Assembly: GCA_009774245.1 (NCBI GenBank)
Contig: VSNM01000057.1
Location: 1-39,679 of the forward strand
Length of the DNA stretch: 39,679 nucleotides
Reading direction: 5' to 3'
Origin: Lachnospiraceae bacterium
Lineage (GTDB): Bacteria; Bacillota; Clostridia; Lachnospirales; Lachnospiraceae
Made by a program: the position numbers and the translations under genes. Of this stretch, positions 1 through 8,824 are shown piece after piece. Under the pieces are notes generated by a model. The model did not search any database and had not been told where the DNA came from. It saw only the letters and a program-made list of their open reading frames with translations. How positions within the stretch are numbered: the first letter of the stretch is position 1; every line of letters starts with the position of its first letter.

Positions 1-1
1 A

Positions 2-379
2 GTGATAGAATTATTATGCACCGACTACAATAAAAAAGCAACATTTATTCATTATTATTTAAGCAATGCTGTACTAGAGTCATGTATTGCTCGGGTGCAG
101 GATGCAGATGTATATCGTATAACACTAATTTTAAAGGGAAATAAGCCAGAAGAATACATTTTTGAAATTAGTTTGACTGGATATTTTTCGATTGAAACAG
201 ATGATACAATTGATGATAAATTAAAGAATGCGCTGGTTACCAAAAATACTGTTGCTATTCTAATGCCATATTTAAGGAGTGAGCTGTCATTGCTGACAGC
301 TCAGCCAGGTATGGAATGTGTGGTGTTGCCTGCGTTTAATATTAACAAGGTGCTTGAGGGAAAACTGAATAGGGATTGA
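2..379 (+). CDS. SecB-like chaperone domain protein (5' end uncertain, at window edge)
   Basis: The C-terminal half carries the SecB-type signature: a beta-rich stretch (YIFEISLTGYFSIE) followed by LMPYLRSELSLLTAQPG and then VVLPAFNINKVLEG. This matches the SecB pattern of an (L/F)FPYxR helix and an LPPxNF strand. SecB-family proteins hold unfolded proteins, either for Sec export or, in toxin-antitoxin-linked forms, to protect an antitoxin. The first codon in the window is GTG at position 2. The frame is open to the edge, so the true start may lie outside; 125 residues is slightly short for SecB (about 150). A strong terminator follows directly, so this gene ends its transcript. The family call is from motif resemblance only. 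A SecB-like protein in a Gram-positive genome is more likely a specialised chaperone than general SecB. Confidence 0.6.
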   Translation: MIELLCTDYNKKATFIHYYLSNAVLESCIARVQDADVYRITLILKGNKPEEYIFEISLTGYFSIETDDTIDDKLKNALVTKNTVAILMPYLRSELSLLTAQPGMECVVLPAFNINKVLEGKLNRD

Positions 380-389
380 GATTAATGGG

Positions 390-426
390 GAGAGCAGCGA
401 TAAAAAGCTGCTCTCTTTATTTTTTG
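390..426 (+). terminator. Rho-independent terminator of the SecB-like gene
   Basis: A perfect 9-bp stem, GAGAGCAGC (390-398) and GCTGCTCTC (407-415), encloses an 8-nt A-rich loop and is followed by a T-rich run. It lies 11 bases after the stop codon. Confidence 0.9.
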
Positions 427-540
427 AATTGCCCTCAGCCTGTTGGCCAGTTCTGTCCCTTGTTCATAAATACAAAAAATGATATCCTGTTTATAATATC
501 TTTGTGAAAAATACCAAGGAACTGTTAAGGAAGTGTTACG

Positions 541-1521
541 ATGGATGAAAGGACCAAAAGACAGGAAACATCAAGTCCCGGATTTATGCAGACCTTATAT
601 CTGGAAGAGGAAATCGCGTTTCTGGAGCAGGGTATTGTAGAATCCAAAGAGAATCTGGAGAACCTGGAGAACGAACTGGCACAGACAGAGAAAAAGAAAG
701 CGGAGACAGAAGAACAGATAAAGAATGTCCTGGAAAATGCCGAGAAGAAAAAGATGATGCTTCTCGGAGAGATTACTTCGCATACAAAGCAAAAAAGGGA
801 GCTGGAAGAACAGTGTGCAAAGCTGTCTGCCAGGATCGAGCAGGCCAATGATGATTTGGACGGGAAATCCAAAGAGCTGCAGGACAAGGATGCAGCGGTG
901 GAGGAAGCGGACAAACAGTTAGAGGCCATCAAAAGCGAACGCAGACGTATGTCGCGAAAGGGAAAGATTGCTTTTATAATCCTGTTGGTTGTATCTGCTG
1001 CCATTATTGTATTTGGCGCGGTTTATTGTAAGGAACAGATTTCCTGGCTGCGGTATTCATATCAGCGTGCCGAGGAGAGGAAAGATGATGCGCTTGCAGA
1101 GCTTTCGGCGCTGGAAGAGTATGCAGGATTGGCAATGGTTAAAGTCAACAATGTGTACAATGAAGATATATATAATGAGAAAACAGGCGATCTGGAATCC
1201 TCTGAAATGCGTATTTTGCGCCTGGATGTGAGTGTTCATTTTTTGGAAAATGGTGTTAAGGAGGCAGTTATATATGTGGATATCTATAGACCGGATGGCT
1301 CGTTGATGTCCGAAGACACCAGTCCTGAGGGACATACGACGTCTTTTTCGGCTATTGATCTGAATGACAAGACGATTGGATGGGGAAATGCAAAGGAGAG
1401 CATATATACAGGTGGCACATACTGGGTTGACTTTGTGTACAAGGATGAGGTGATTCATTCACAAAAAGTGATCATATCACAGGAAGAATCGATATTGGAT
1501 GGAATCACATTTTATCCTTAA
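541..1521 (+). CDS. Membrane-anchored coiled-coil protein, first gene of the Hsp70-like/dynamin-like operon
   Basis: 326 residues. Residues 1-140 are a long charged heptad-like coiled coil rich in E, K, Q and L (EEEIAFLEQGIVESKENLE and onward). One transmembrane segment follows at about 142-164 (IAFIILLVVSAAIIVFGAVY), preceded by basic RRRMSRKGK. By the positive-inside rule the coiled coil is cytoplasmic. The C-terminal 160 residues start with a second short helix and then look beta-rich (VSVHFLENG, AVIYVDIYRPDG, YWVDFVYKDEVIHS), so they form a small outward-facing globular domain of no family I recognise. AAGGAAG lies 8 bases before the ATG. A TATAAT at 492-497 could be the -10 box, without a convincing -35. 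The other three operon genes follow on the same strand, so the inference is that this protein tethers the complex to the membrane. Confidence 0.8.
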   Translation: MDERTKRQETSSPGFMQTLYLEEEIAFLEQGIVESKENLENLENELAQTEKKKAETEEQIKNVLENAEKKKMMLLGEITSHTKQKRELEEQCAKLSARIEQANDDLDGKSKELQDKDAAVEEADKQLEAIKSERRRMSRKGKIAFIILLVVSAAIIVFGAVYCKEQISWLRYSYQRAEERKDDALAELSALEEYAGLAMVKVNNVYNEDIYNEKTGDLESSEMRILRLDVSVHFLENGVKEAVIYVDIYRPDGSLMSEDTSPEGHTTSFSAIDLNDKTIGWGNAKESIYTGGTYWVDFVYKDEVIHSQKVIISQEESILDGITFYP

Positions 1522-1593
1522 TTCATTCCTGTCATTTCTCTGGCAAACTATATGAAATGGCGTCATGATCAAGGGCGCGGAAAGGAAATGGCG

Positions 1594-2772
1594 ATGTACG
1601 ATACAAATGATCAGAATTGTATCTCAAAAGAGGACAGCCGGTTTCTCACAGAGGGGGAGATTTTGGAACTGGATGGAGTCCTGCTGAAAACAAACGAAGA
1701 AGTAATCAAAAAGGCAGGTGAGATAAGCGAAATATTGCGGATAAAAGACGATCTGGTCCGGAAACTGCGGGGCGCGTATCTCTTGGCTGCAAAAGCATTG
1801 AAAGAAAAGGATGCGCTGCTGGAGGAGAAGGGCAAAAAACTCAGCGAGGAAGTACAGACAAGGTGGAGTCTCAAGAGTGCGTATGACCTGCTGCAGCAAA
1901 AATATGCGAAACTAGAGACGGATCATAATGAAGTAAAGGCAAAACTGATACGCGCCAGTCAGCGGATGCAGGAGCTTGAGACGCAGCTGTCCACACAGGA
2001 GCAGCGCTGTCGCGCGCTGGAATCTGATTCGAAGCAGATACAGAAGGATTGCAGTCAATACTATACTGATGCAAGGGCTGACAAAGAGCGGGCGGAGGCC
2101 GATCTGAGACAGGCCCGGACTGACCTTGAGGAAGCGAGGCAGACCGCCGCTGTATTACAGGATCGTCTGGAGATAGAACGAAAAGACAGGGATGAAAGGG
2201 AAAAGGAAATAAAGGATCTGGGAGACAGGCTGCAGGCGGAAACAGTCAGGGCCGGCGTCCTGGACGAAAAGTTACAGCAATATGCGTCGCGCGAACAGAA
2301 AATGCCGGCTGTCACACGGATGTGCCGCGCCTATAGCAGCATGGTGGAGAGGAGGGGAGAACTGCCGGAAGCGTTTTATGAACGTCTGCAAAGTGTGGTG
2401 CCGCTGGATGGTTTTGACAGTTTCTTAATCAGGGTAATGAAGCCGTCCTTCCCGATCTCTTATTACCTGTCTGTTCAGTCTTTTGTGACGGTGTACAGCC
2501 ACAGCGGTCAGGTGTCCGGCGAAGGTTTGAAGGAAGCGCTTCGCGTTTCGGATGAGCTGTTGTCAGCAGTCTTTGATTTTGGAAGGGAATATTTCAAGGA
2601 AGAAAAACTTGTCCGGCTTGACTGCAAAGCGGGAGATTCGTTTAATGGCAATGTGTGTAAATATATTGACGGAAAAGGAGGACTGTACGGAAACATAGTG
2701 AAAGTGTGGCTGCAGGGATTTCGGGACGAGAAGAACAATAAAATTTATTGTTCCTATGTGGAAGGAGAGTAA
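1594..2772 (+). CDS. Coiled-coil protein with a GrpE-like C-terminal domain
   Basis: I place the start at ATG 1594 because AAAGGA (1581-1586) sits 7 bases before it; ATGs at 1552 and 1588 have no usable site. The product is about 392 residues. Residues about 60-240 are a long coiled coil (many E, K, R, Q, A; QTRWSLKSAYDLLQQKYAKL, then repeated heptads). The last 150 residues are globular. Near the end the order FNGNVCKYI, a gap, GNIVKVWLQGFRD, KIYCSYV resembles the beta domain of the Hsp70 exchange factor GrpE (FDPNLHEAV, GTVVEVLQKGYKL, RVLRPAMV). A coiled coil followed by that domain is also the layout of GrpE. The next gene begins 2 bases after the stop and encodes an Hsp70-like ATPase, which fits a partner role. 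The exchange-factor function is an inference; only the resemblance and the neighbourhood are seen. Confidence 0.7.
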   Translation: MYDTNDQNCISKEDSRFLTEGEILELDGVLLKTNEEVIKKAGEISEILRIKDDLVRKLRGAYLLAAKALKEKDALLEEKGKKLSEEVQTRWSLKSAYDLLQQKYAKLETDHNEVKAKLIRASQRMQELETQLSTQEQRCRALESDSKQIQKDCSQYYTDARADKERAEADLRQARTDLEEARQTAAVLQDRLEIERKDRDEREKEIKDLGDRLQAETVRAGVLDEKLQQYASREQKMPAVTRMCRAYSSMVERRGELPEAFYERLQSVVPLDGFDSFLIRVMKPSFPISYYLSVQSFVTVYSHSGQVSGEGLKEALRVSDELLSAVFDFGREYFKEEKLVRLDCKAGDSFNGNVCKYIDGKGGLYGNIVKVWLQGFRDEKNNKIYCSYVEGE

Positions 2773-2774
2773 TT

Positions 2775-5510
2775 ATGCTGGTAGTGCGAGAAGCGTATCT
2801 GACTTCAGAACAGATGGAACAGATCGGGATTCCTGCTGCTTTGGATACAGATATGGATATACGAAAGAAGAGCGCTGAGGATGCCGTGGGACAGCTCTGT
2901 CAGAATCCATATATTCCCCTGTTTGAGGAGGACAATATGGAAAGTCCCGCAGCCTATTATTTCCCCGGCATAGAAGTGATTATTCCAGCGGGAGTCAACA
3001 ATTTAAAAAAGCGGATATATGACGAATGGGATCGTCTGATTCCAGGCCGGGACGCGATGAAGTATTTTCCGGCATCGAGCAAACAGGTCATGCAGCTGCA
3101 TTCGTATCTGAATCAGTTTGTGAAAGCGAACGGTACCATTATGGAACCGGCGTTTCAGTTTCTGTCATCAGTTGACTCGCTGTTTTTTGGGGAAGGTAAT
3201 GAGTGGAAGAAATACAAGATGCTGCGCTGGCATTCGGGGAAATTTAAGGGATATTATCTGCCGGTATGGAGCTATTCCGTCATGGGCGGGGGCGAGCCTT
3301 TGGACGGCTGGGCAGCGTTATATCAAGGGTATGGGCTGGCTCCTAATGTTGATGCAATTCTTGTCTGGCTGCATGAACTGCCGAAATTGAAAACGGTAGT
3401 TCTCACAGAGGAACAATATGGATATTTGAAGCAATATTGGCGCAGAGCTGATTTTAGGCGTCTGGGCATCAAATATTACGCTTTGTCAGAGGGCATATTT
3501 GATAATGGGCGATGCTGGGAGGTATTTGAAAGGGCGCATGCCGGTACGGGTAAAATCTGCTGTGTTTTTCCGGATGGTGAGTGGCTCAGTGCAAAGGCGT
3601 CTTCGGAGAATATAGTAGGAGGCGGCACAGTTTCCATTGATTTTGGCACGAAAAGCACGGTGGTGGTGGTCAGTGATCAGTCCACGGGCAGCTTTGATAC
3701 GTTGAAGTTCAGAAAAGAGCATTCGGGGGGCAACTCGCTGTATCCCACTGTGTTGAAATTCTGTAGTCTTGAGGCGTTCCTGGAAGCGTATGAGTCGGAG
3801 AATGGAAGACCGGATACACGATGGGAGATGGTTTCCATTGACGACTCGTCACACGAAGGCGGGATTTCTGATTCGGCGCTGGGGATTTTTCGTGGTCTGA
3901 AGCAATGGATGATGGACCCCAATGAGGGAAACGCAATATTGCGGCAGGAGGGTGCACCGGACAAACCGATTGTACTTGGTGAGTATGTTTCCGGCAATAA
4001 CAGTATTGATCCAATTGAGTTATATGCCTATTACCTGGGGTTATATATCAATAATAACCGGGATAACAAAATTTTTATGCGGTACCGTTTGTCCTTTTCT
4101 GCAACGTGTATGGAACCAGTCCGGAACAAAATGGAGGAGAGCTTCCGGCGCGGACTCACGAAATCATTGCCGACGAGTATTGTAAATGGCCGTGACATGA
4201 AGAATTTTGCAGTTGACTGTATCTGCTCCGAGCCGGCAGCATATGCGGTGTGCGCACTGGCATGTATGGACATCCCGAAACAGTGCCAGGATCGTTTCTT
4301 CTACGGGATATTTGATTTTGGCGGCGGAACCTGTGACTTTAACTATGGAATCTGGGGAACAGAGGAGGACGAGAAGCTGCACAAGCAGAAATACAAGATC
4401 TGGATGTTAGGCGATGGCGGTGATCCGTTTCTGGGCGGCGAGAACCTCCTGGAACTTTTGGCAGTGCAGGTGTGCATTGAGCAGTGGGACTGGTTTGAAC
4501 GCTATGGTTTTAGAATATCCCGTCCGCGCTGCTATGAGGGAGAAAATGAGGACTTCTTTTCGGCTTCCTTTGAGTCTGCAAATAACCTGGAATACCTTGT
4601 GGATCAGCTCAGGGCGTCGGTTTGGGAAAATTCTGACGATTGTGGCCAGGAAAGCGGGGAATTTGCGATTATGGTATCAGGGCTGATACCCGAAGGGATG
4701 GATGGCAGTTATCCTGCACTGAGAGAGACAGAGCTCAGGCTCTCCCGCAGACCGCTGGAGAAATTGATATTAAATCGTATCAACGAGGGCGTAGCTGCAT
4801 TTTTTGACACATGTTATCAGACACTGGAAGATCACAGGAAAAAGGAAGTGCCGCAGTTGTGTGTATTTCTTGCCGGAAATTCCTGCCGTTCAAAATGGGT
4901 GAGGCTGGTGTTTGAACGATATATAGACGAGGAACTGGATCACCATTATATCCAAAGTGCGTATCTGTGTGATCCGATGGGCTTACCCGGATTTGAGGAA
5001 CATATTCCTTCTGTGTTGTGGGATGAAGGGCAGATTGATCGAATGAAGGGCAAGATTTCCAGGCTCGGGGATCTTGACGGCAAGATCGGGGTGGCATACG
5101 GACTGGCCCTGTATGGAGATCAGGTCGAGATTGAAGACCGCAGCATAAAGAATTATCTGCTGTACTATCTCGGAACGAACAACTTTTTTGACATCGATGT
5201 GCTCAGAGGGGCACATGGCGACCGGTTGATGATCGGGGAGAATGTTCCGTTTGCAGGCGCTGTCATGTGTAATCTGTATTATACGAAAAAACGGCCAAAA
5301 GATGGGGTGTTAAGCGGGGCGAAGGCAGTCATGCTGAATGAACAGAATGTTCCGGTGAAGGAAAACAGGACCTGCTTTGTCAGGGCAGTCAGTCAGACAG
5401 AGATCAGCATTTTTGCCGTTTCAGGCGATGATCCTGAGAAACACGCTCCTGAGGAGGAACTCATCATAGACTTACAAACGGGAAAATTCAAAAAGAATAC
5501 AGGAGAATGA
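2775..5510 (+). CDS. Hsp70/actin-fold ATPase, divergent (SrfB-like in context)
   Basis: The start is ATG 2775, with GGAGAG just upstream; it overlaps nothing and lies 2 bases after the previous stop. 911 residues. The first 280 residues are an unassigned N-terminal region. The ATPase then shows the actin/Hsp70-clan motifs: phosphate-1 loop DFGTKST (289-295), phosphate-2 loop DFGGGTCDF (514-522), a DnaK-like GDPFLGGENLLELL just after it, an adenosine-type motif LAGNSCRS (from 699), and GKIGVAYGLAL as connect-2. The C-terminus (about 780-911) is beta-rich but does not clearly match the Hsp70 substrate domain. Length and neighbours (coiled-coil gene before, dynamin-like GTPase after) recall SrfB of srfABC operons. 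It is too divergent to call DnaK. The ATPase fold is well supported; the substrate is unknown. Confidence 0.8.
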   Translation: MLVVREAYLTSEQMEQIGIPAALDTDMDIRKKSAEDAVGQLCQNPYIPLFEEDNMESPAAYYFPGIEVIIPAGVNNLKKRIYDEWDRLIPGRDAMKYFPASSKQVMQLHSYLNQFVKANGTIMEPAFQFLSSVDSLFFGEGNEWKKYKMLRWHSGKFKGYYLPVWSYSVMGGGEPLDGWAALYQGYGLAPNVDAILVWLHELPKLKTVVLTEEQYGYLKQYWRRADFRRLGIKYYALSEGIFDNGRCWEVFERAHAGTGKICCVFPDGEWLSAKASSENIVGGGTVSIDFGTKSTVVVVSDQSTGSFDTLKFRKEHSGGNSLYPTVLKFCSLEAFLEAYESENGRPDTRWEMVSIDDSSHEGGISDSALGIFRGLKQWMMDPNEGNAILRQEGAPDKPIVLGEYVSGNNSIDPIELYAYYLGLYINNNRDNKIFMRYRLSFSATCMEPVRNKMEESFRRGLTKSLPTSIVNGRDMKNFAVDCICSEPAAYAVCALACMDIPKQCQDRFFYGIFDFGGGTCDFNYGIWGTEEDEKLHKQKYKIWMLGDGGDPFLGGENLLELLAVQVCIEQWDWFERYGFRISRPRCYEGENEDFFSASFESANNLEYLVDQLRASVWENSDDCGQESGEFAIMVSGLIPEGMDGSYPALRETELRLSRRPLEKLILNRINEGVAAFFDTCYQTLEDHRKKEVPQLCVFLAGNSCRSKWVRLVFERYIDEELDHHYIQSAYLCDPMGLPGFEEHIPSVLWDEGQIDRMKGKISRLGDLDGKIGVAYGLALYGDQVEIEDRSIKNYLLYYLGTNNFFDIDVLRGAHGDRLMIGENVPFAGAVMCNLYYTKKRPKDGVLSGAKAVMLNEQNVPVKENRTCFVRAVSQTEISIFAVSGDDPEKHAPEEELIIDLQTGKFKKNTGE

Positions 5511-5525
5511 TAAGGGGGACAAATT

Positions 5526-8252
5526 ATGGCGCACAATCTTATGGAGGATGACGCGAATATTATAAAAAAATGTCATGATTATGGATTTTGCTGTACTTAT
5601 GATGCGGAGAGCAAATTCAGGCACGAAAGTGTGAAGGATGCAATAGCGGCGGTTCTGGCATCGAGGTCCAGTCAGTCAGAGAAACTGGGGCGGCTTATCG
5701 CAGGAACCGACAAGGTGATGGGGCCGCTGCAGGAACTGGTTCACGGTGCAAAGGAGCTGGCGAAGTTTTCTGCTCATGGAGCCGGTGCGGAGAATGACTG
5801 TCAGGATGTGATCGGAACCTATCAGGAGCAGCTCGCGAAAGAAATGGACTGTCTGGCCGAGAACCTCAGTACGCTGGAGGGTGCCAAGAGAGTCATGGAC
5901 CGCAGGTATATCCGTGTGCCTGTAGTCGGGGTCATTAATTCCGGCAAGAGTACATTCCTGCATTCGGCCCTGGGAGGCGGAATGAGTGATACGATGAAGG
6001 AAAATCTGTTTCCCAGCGCCGGCGGCCATCAGTCCTGTACCGGTACACGTACCGTCCTCATTTATGATAATGACCTGGAAGGGCTGATGGTACTGGCGAA
6101 GTTTAAGGATAAGCTTACTTTTGTCAATGACTGCAGACAGTCCATCCGCCGTATGATTAATGTGCTGGAACGCCTGAATTTATCCGGCCAGTATCCGGGA
6201 ATATACGAACTGCAGGACAGTATCGCGGAGGGAGCCGATGTGATCTCCCTTCTGGGCGGGTATTGTCAGTCCGCGGAATTTAAAGCTCTCTGTAAGATTC
6301 AATATAAAGATGCGAGGGATGCGGAATCCGTGTGGGATTTCTGCTCTTTCGTTCATTTTTCAAAGAATCAGGATTACACGGAAGACGAGATGGCTCGCGG
6401 AATACAGAAGAACTATTTTAACCTTGGCGACCTTACAAAAAGCTGGAAAGAGGGTACAGACTATGGCGTACAGATATCACTAGAACACGAGTTTGAACTG
6501 GTGAAGAATTTTGTCTGTAAATATGATCCGGATATAAAGGAGGGAACGAACCACTATACGACATACTGCGGCGTGCAGGTGGTGGAGATCCGGGGGAACC
6601 TCTGCGGCGAGATTGCCGGTCTGGAGCTCATTGACAGTGTCGGGGCCAATGACGATGCGATCAGCAACGAAGAACAGATGAAAACATTGATGCAGGACAG
6701 CGATGCCATGATTCTGCTGGAGCGGCCGCAGTCCCTGGCCCGCGGGGGATGGAGTATTGGCGAGTGTGTCCAGTTTGTCAGGGAACAGAAGAAGGCGTCA
6801 GACCAATTTTTGTATCTGGTATATAACTGTTATAAAAATAATACGACAACACCCTCGGATTTGTCGCTTGATATAGACAGTGCGAAGAAATACTACTCTG
6901 GGGACTGCAAAAGGGTGTACGTCTCCGATATCGGAGAGTGGGAAGAGGTACAGTCCAAAATGCTGGTGGACATGCTGGTCAATCTGTCAGAGAGCGTGGA
7001 GGAAACGCACAAAGAATATCTGAGCCTGGCAGAGAAGGCAAATTCAAATATTTCCAGCAGCATCCAGACAATTCGGCAGATTGCAGGGAGCCTGGGACAG
7101 ATTTGCATTGCGGAGGACGAGAACGCATCGGAGCGGAAAGAGTTTATTGAGAAAATCCTCCAGCGTCTGTTCGGAGAGGTTGAAAAGCTGGCATTTGATA
7201 CGAAGAATGAAACGAAAACACCCTGCCGTGTCAGGGTAAACGAGATCACACAAAATCTGGTAGAAAATCTCAGGCTGGATGCCAAGACGATTGATTTTAA
7301 CACATCGTATGAGTATGTGTCCCCGACCGGACCGCGGTTTGTCTATAACCGCTATGTGGCATTTCTATGCATGTATTCGCATATGCTGGAGGACGCAAAG
7401 CGTCAGTATAATATCCTGAAAACCGATATCAATGCATATGTGGCAAATAAAAGGCAGGAGCTAATAAAAATACTCTGGGAGAGTGGACGTTTTCAATGCA
7501 TTATGTCCGATCCTGATGCAAAAGGCAGTGTGGGATCTCCAGACGCTGGTGAGATATGCAGCTGGCTGAGAAAGAATGCCAGGGAGCTTCTGGCGGATGT
7601 ACTGGAAGACCTGCTGCTGAAAGATATTGGCGCGGAGAGCCTTATTGACGGGAGCATAGGGAAAGTGATCGAACAGTTTGAGCCGAAAAACCTGACGCTG
7701 GAGCAGCTGTTTGGGCAGCAGATCTCTGATCCGGGGCTGGAGAATGATGAGAGCGCTAAGGCTGCAGTGATCGTGAAACAGCTTTCCATGAAGGCGGACG
7801 AACTGAGAAACGCATTGCTGGAAAATGTGCTCCGAATTGCGGATGGCACGCCGGAATCAGACAGGTCCGCTGCCAGGAAAAAGGAGGATTCCGACTGGGA
7901 TAAAATACTGAACAACAATACAGCGGTCGTTGGGAAAACATCCGATTGGAAACCGGAGCAGAATCTCCCGACTTTCGGCGCCGACGCTGATTTGTTTGAT
8001 TTGGATCAGCGAATCCGCAAGGATGTTGTCTGCGACGGTATTTTAAAAAAATTCAGGGATAAACTGCGTGGGGAAGGGTTACCGCAGAACGCAGAGCAAC
8101 CGATCAACCAGTTATATAATTTGTATTACCGCTATTATGATGTGCTGTTGTCTGAGGAGGAGCTCTCGTATAAAAAACGTCTTGGCGAGCTTCGCCGCAA
8201 TACGGATATGCTGGCAAGGCAATTGATCGTGCTCTGTCAGAAATGGAACTGA
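5526..8252 (+). CDS. Dynamin-like large GTPase (SrfC-like in context)
   Basis: 908 residues. AAGGGGG lies 8 bases before the ATG. The GTPase domain starts near residue 128. The G1 P-loop is GVINSGKST (135-143), as in bacterial dynamins. A G3 motif reads LELIDSVG (D370 to G373). A strand YLVYNC near 431 occupies the G4 position, but the usual TKxD is not visible. About 230 residues separate G1 and G3, far more than in small GTPases, so there is an insert. The region from about 480 onward is long, helical and charged, as expected for a dynamin stalk, with no clear transmembrane hairpin. Dynamin-like proteins remodel or tether membranes. Here the operon includes a membrane-anchored coiled-coil protein and an Hsp70-like ATPase. 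Last gene of the operon; the name SrfC-like is an inference from length and neighbours. Confidence 0.8.
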   Translation: MAHNLMEDDANIIKKCHDYGFCCTYDAESKFRHESVKDAIAAVLASRSSQSEKLGRLIAGTDKVMGPLQELVHGAKELAKFSAHGAGAENDCQDVIGTYQEQLAKEMDCLAENLSTLEGAKRVMDRRYIRVPVVGVINSGKSTFLHSALGGGMSDTMKENLFPSAGGHQSCTGTRTVLIYDNDLEGLMVLAKFKDKLTFVNDCRQSIRRMINVLERLNLSGQYPGIYELQDSIAEGADVISLLGGYCQSAEFKALCKIQYKDARDAESVWDFCSFVHFSKNQDYTEDEMARGIQKNYFNLGDLTKSWKEGTDYGVQISLEHEFELVKNFVCKYDPDIKEGTNHYTTYCGVQVVEIRGNLCGEIAGLELIDSVGANDDAISNEEQMKTLMQDSDAMILLERPQSLARGGWSIGECVQFVREQKKASDQFLYLVYNCYKNNTTTPSDLSLDIDSAKKYYSGDCKRVYVSDIGEWEEVQSKMLVDMLVNLSESVEETHKEYLSLAEKANSNISSSIQTIRQIAGSLGQICIAEDENASERKEFIEKILQRLFGEVEKLAFDTKNETKTPCRVRVNEITQNLVENLRLDAKTIDFNTSYEYVSPTGPRFVYNRYVAFLCMYSHMLEDAKRQYNILKTDINAYVANKRQELIKILWESGRFQCIMSDPDAKGSVGSPDAGEICSWLRKNARELLADVLEDLLLKDIGAESLIDGSIGKVIEQFEPKNLTLEQLFGQQISDPGLENDESAKAAVIVKQLSMKADELRNALLENVLRIADGTPESDRSAARKKEDSDWDKILNNNTAVVGKTSDWKPEQNLPTFGADADLFDLDQRIRKDVVCDGILKKFRDKLRGEGLPQNAEQPINQLYNLYYRYYDVLLSEEELSYKKRLGELRRNTDMLARQLIVLCQKWN

Positions 8253-8384
8253 TTATTCGGGGAATGCCGGCTGGCAGTGGGATAAATGATTTGAATAGTG
8301 CAGGGACAGAGTTTCTATTTTTAATTCCGGAAACAAATTTCAAGTTATGTTTATGAAATAGGCTATACTAATGGAGGTCGGCGT

Positions 8385-8600
8385 ATGTTATTTTATAAGA
8401 AAAATCCAGGATTTGTAATTGAGGTTCACAAAGACGCCCCGCGTGTCGGCACTCCATATGTAGTGAATGCCAAGGGGAAGGGAAATCGTTTTTATGAGAA
8501 TGATCCTGCAATGAACCGGATCATTGGCGGCTATAGTAAGGGACCGGAGCATAGCTATGCCAGGGAATTGATCAAGAGATATCCGTTGAGCAATGAGTAG
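8385..8600 (+). CDS. Small hypothetical protein (71 aa)
   Basis: Begins with MLFYKKNPGFVIEVHKDAP and ends RELIKRYPLSNE. The ribosome site GGAGGTCGGC is 5-7 bases before ATG 8385, and a terminator follows 30 bases after the stop, so this is a believable gene. It is basic and soluble, with no family that I recognise. It lies 132 bases after the dynamin-like gene on the same strand and could be read through from that operon or have its own promoter. No function is assigned. Confidence 0.6.
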   Translation: MLFYKKNPGFVIEVHKDAPRVGTPYVVNAKGKGNRFYENDPAMNRIIGGYSKGPEHSYARELIKRYPLSNE

Positions 8601-8629
8601 GCGGGTGTGCATACTATAATGTAATGAAG

Positions 8630-8666
8630 GGATAGAGAATGCTTGTTGGCAGCTCTGTCCTTTTTT
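8630..8666 (+). terminator. Terminator after the 71-aa gene
   Basis: GGATAGAG (8630-8637) pairs with CTCTGTCC (8653-8660) with one G-T wobble, followed by six Ts at 8661-8666. Confidence 0.75.
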
Positions 8667-8673
8667 ATGTACA

Positions 8674-8749
8674 GCCCCGTGCAAAATGTGAAAAACCATA
8701 TGCGGAAGTTTTTCACATGGAAATATGCCGCTAAGGCGGCGCATGGGGC
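8674..8749 (+). repeat. Compound inverted-repeat element with a three-way-junction fold
   Basis: An outer stem GCCCCGTGC (8674-8682) pairs with GCATGGGGC (8741-8749) with one wobble. Inside are a perfect 11-bp hairpin, ATGTGAAAAAC (8686-8696) with GTTTTTCACAT (8708-8718), and a GCCGC-TAAG-GCGGC hairpin (8727-8740). The last hairpin and its flank (GGAAATATGCCGC) recur with paired changes at 25349-25370. No coding sequence is evident. It could be a structured RNA or a REP-type DNA repeat. Confidence 0.6.
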
Positions 8750-8806
8750 GCGCGGCGAGTAGGTGAGAAGGGCATTCACCTGCCCGATTGCACATGGATA
8801 TAAAAA

Positions 8807-8824
8807 TAATACCTATAGGTATTA
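8807..8824. promoter_or_regulatory. 18-bp perfect palindrome, candidate operator
   Basis: TAATACCTATAGGTATTA is perfectly self-complementary. It lies about 80-100 bases before the HTH regulator gene that starts at 8905 and about 50 bases upstream of a TATAAT at 8875-8880. The position suits binding by a dimeric repressor, possibly the product of that gene. No good -35 box accompanies the TATAAT. Confidence 0.45.

Noticed and set aside
8364..8369. TATACT as a -10 box for the 71-aa gene
   Set aside because: It would place the transcript start within or after the ribosome site, and no -35 is found.
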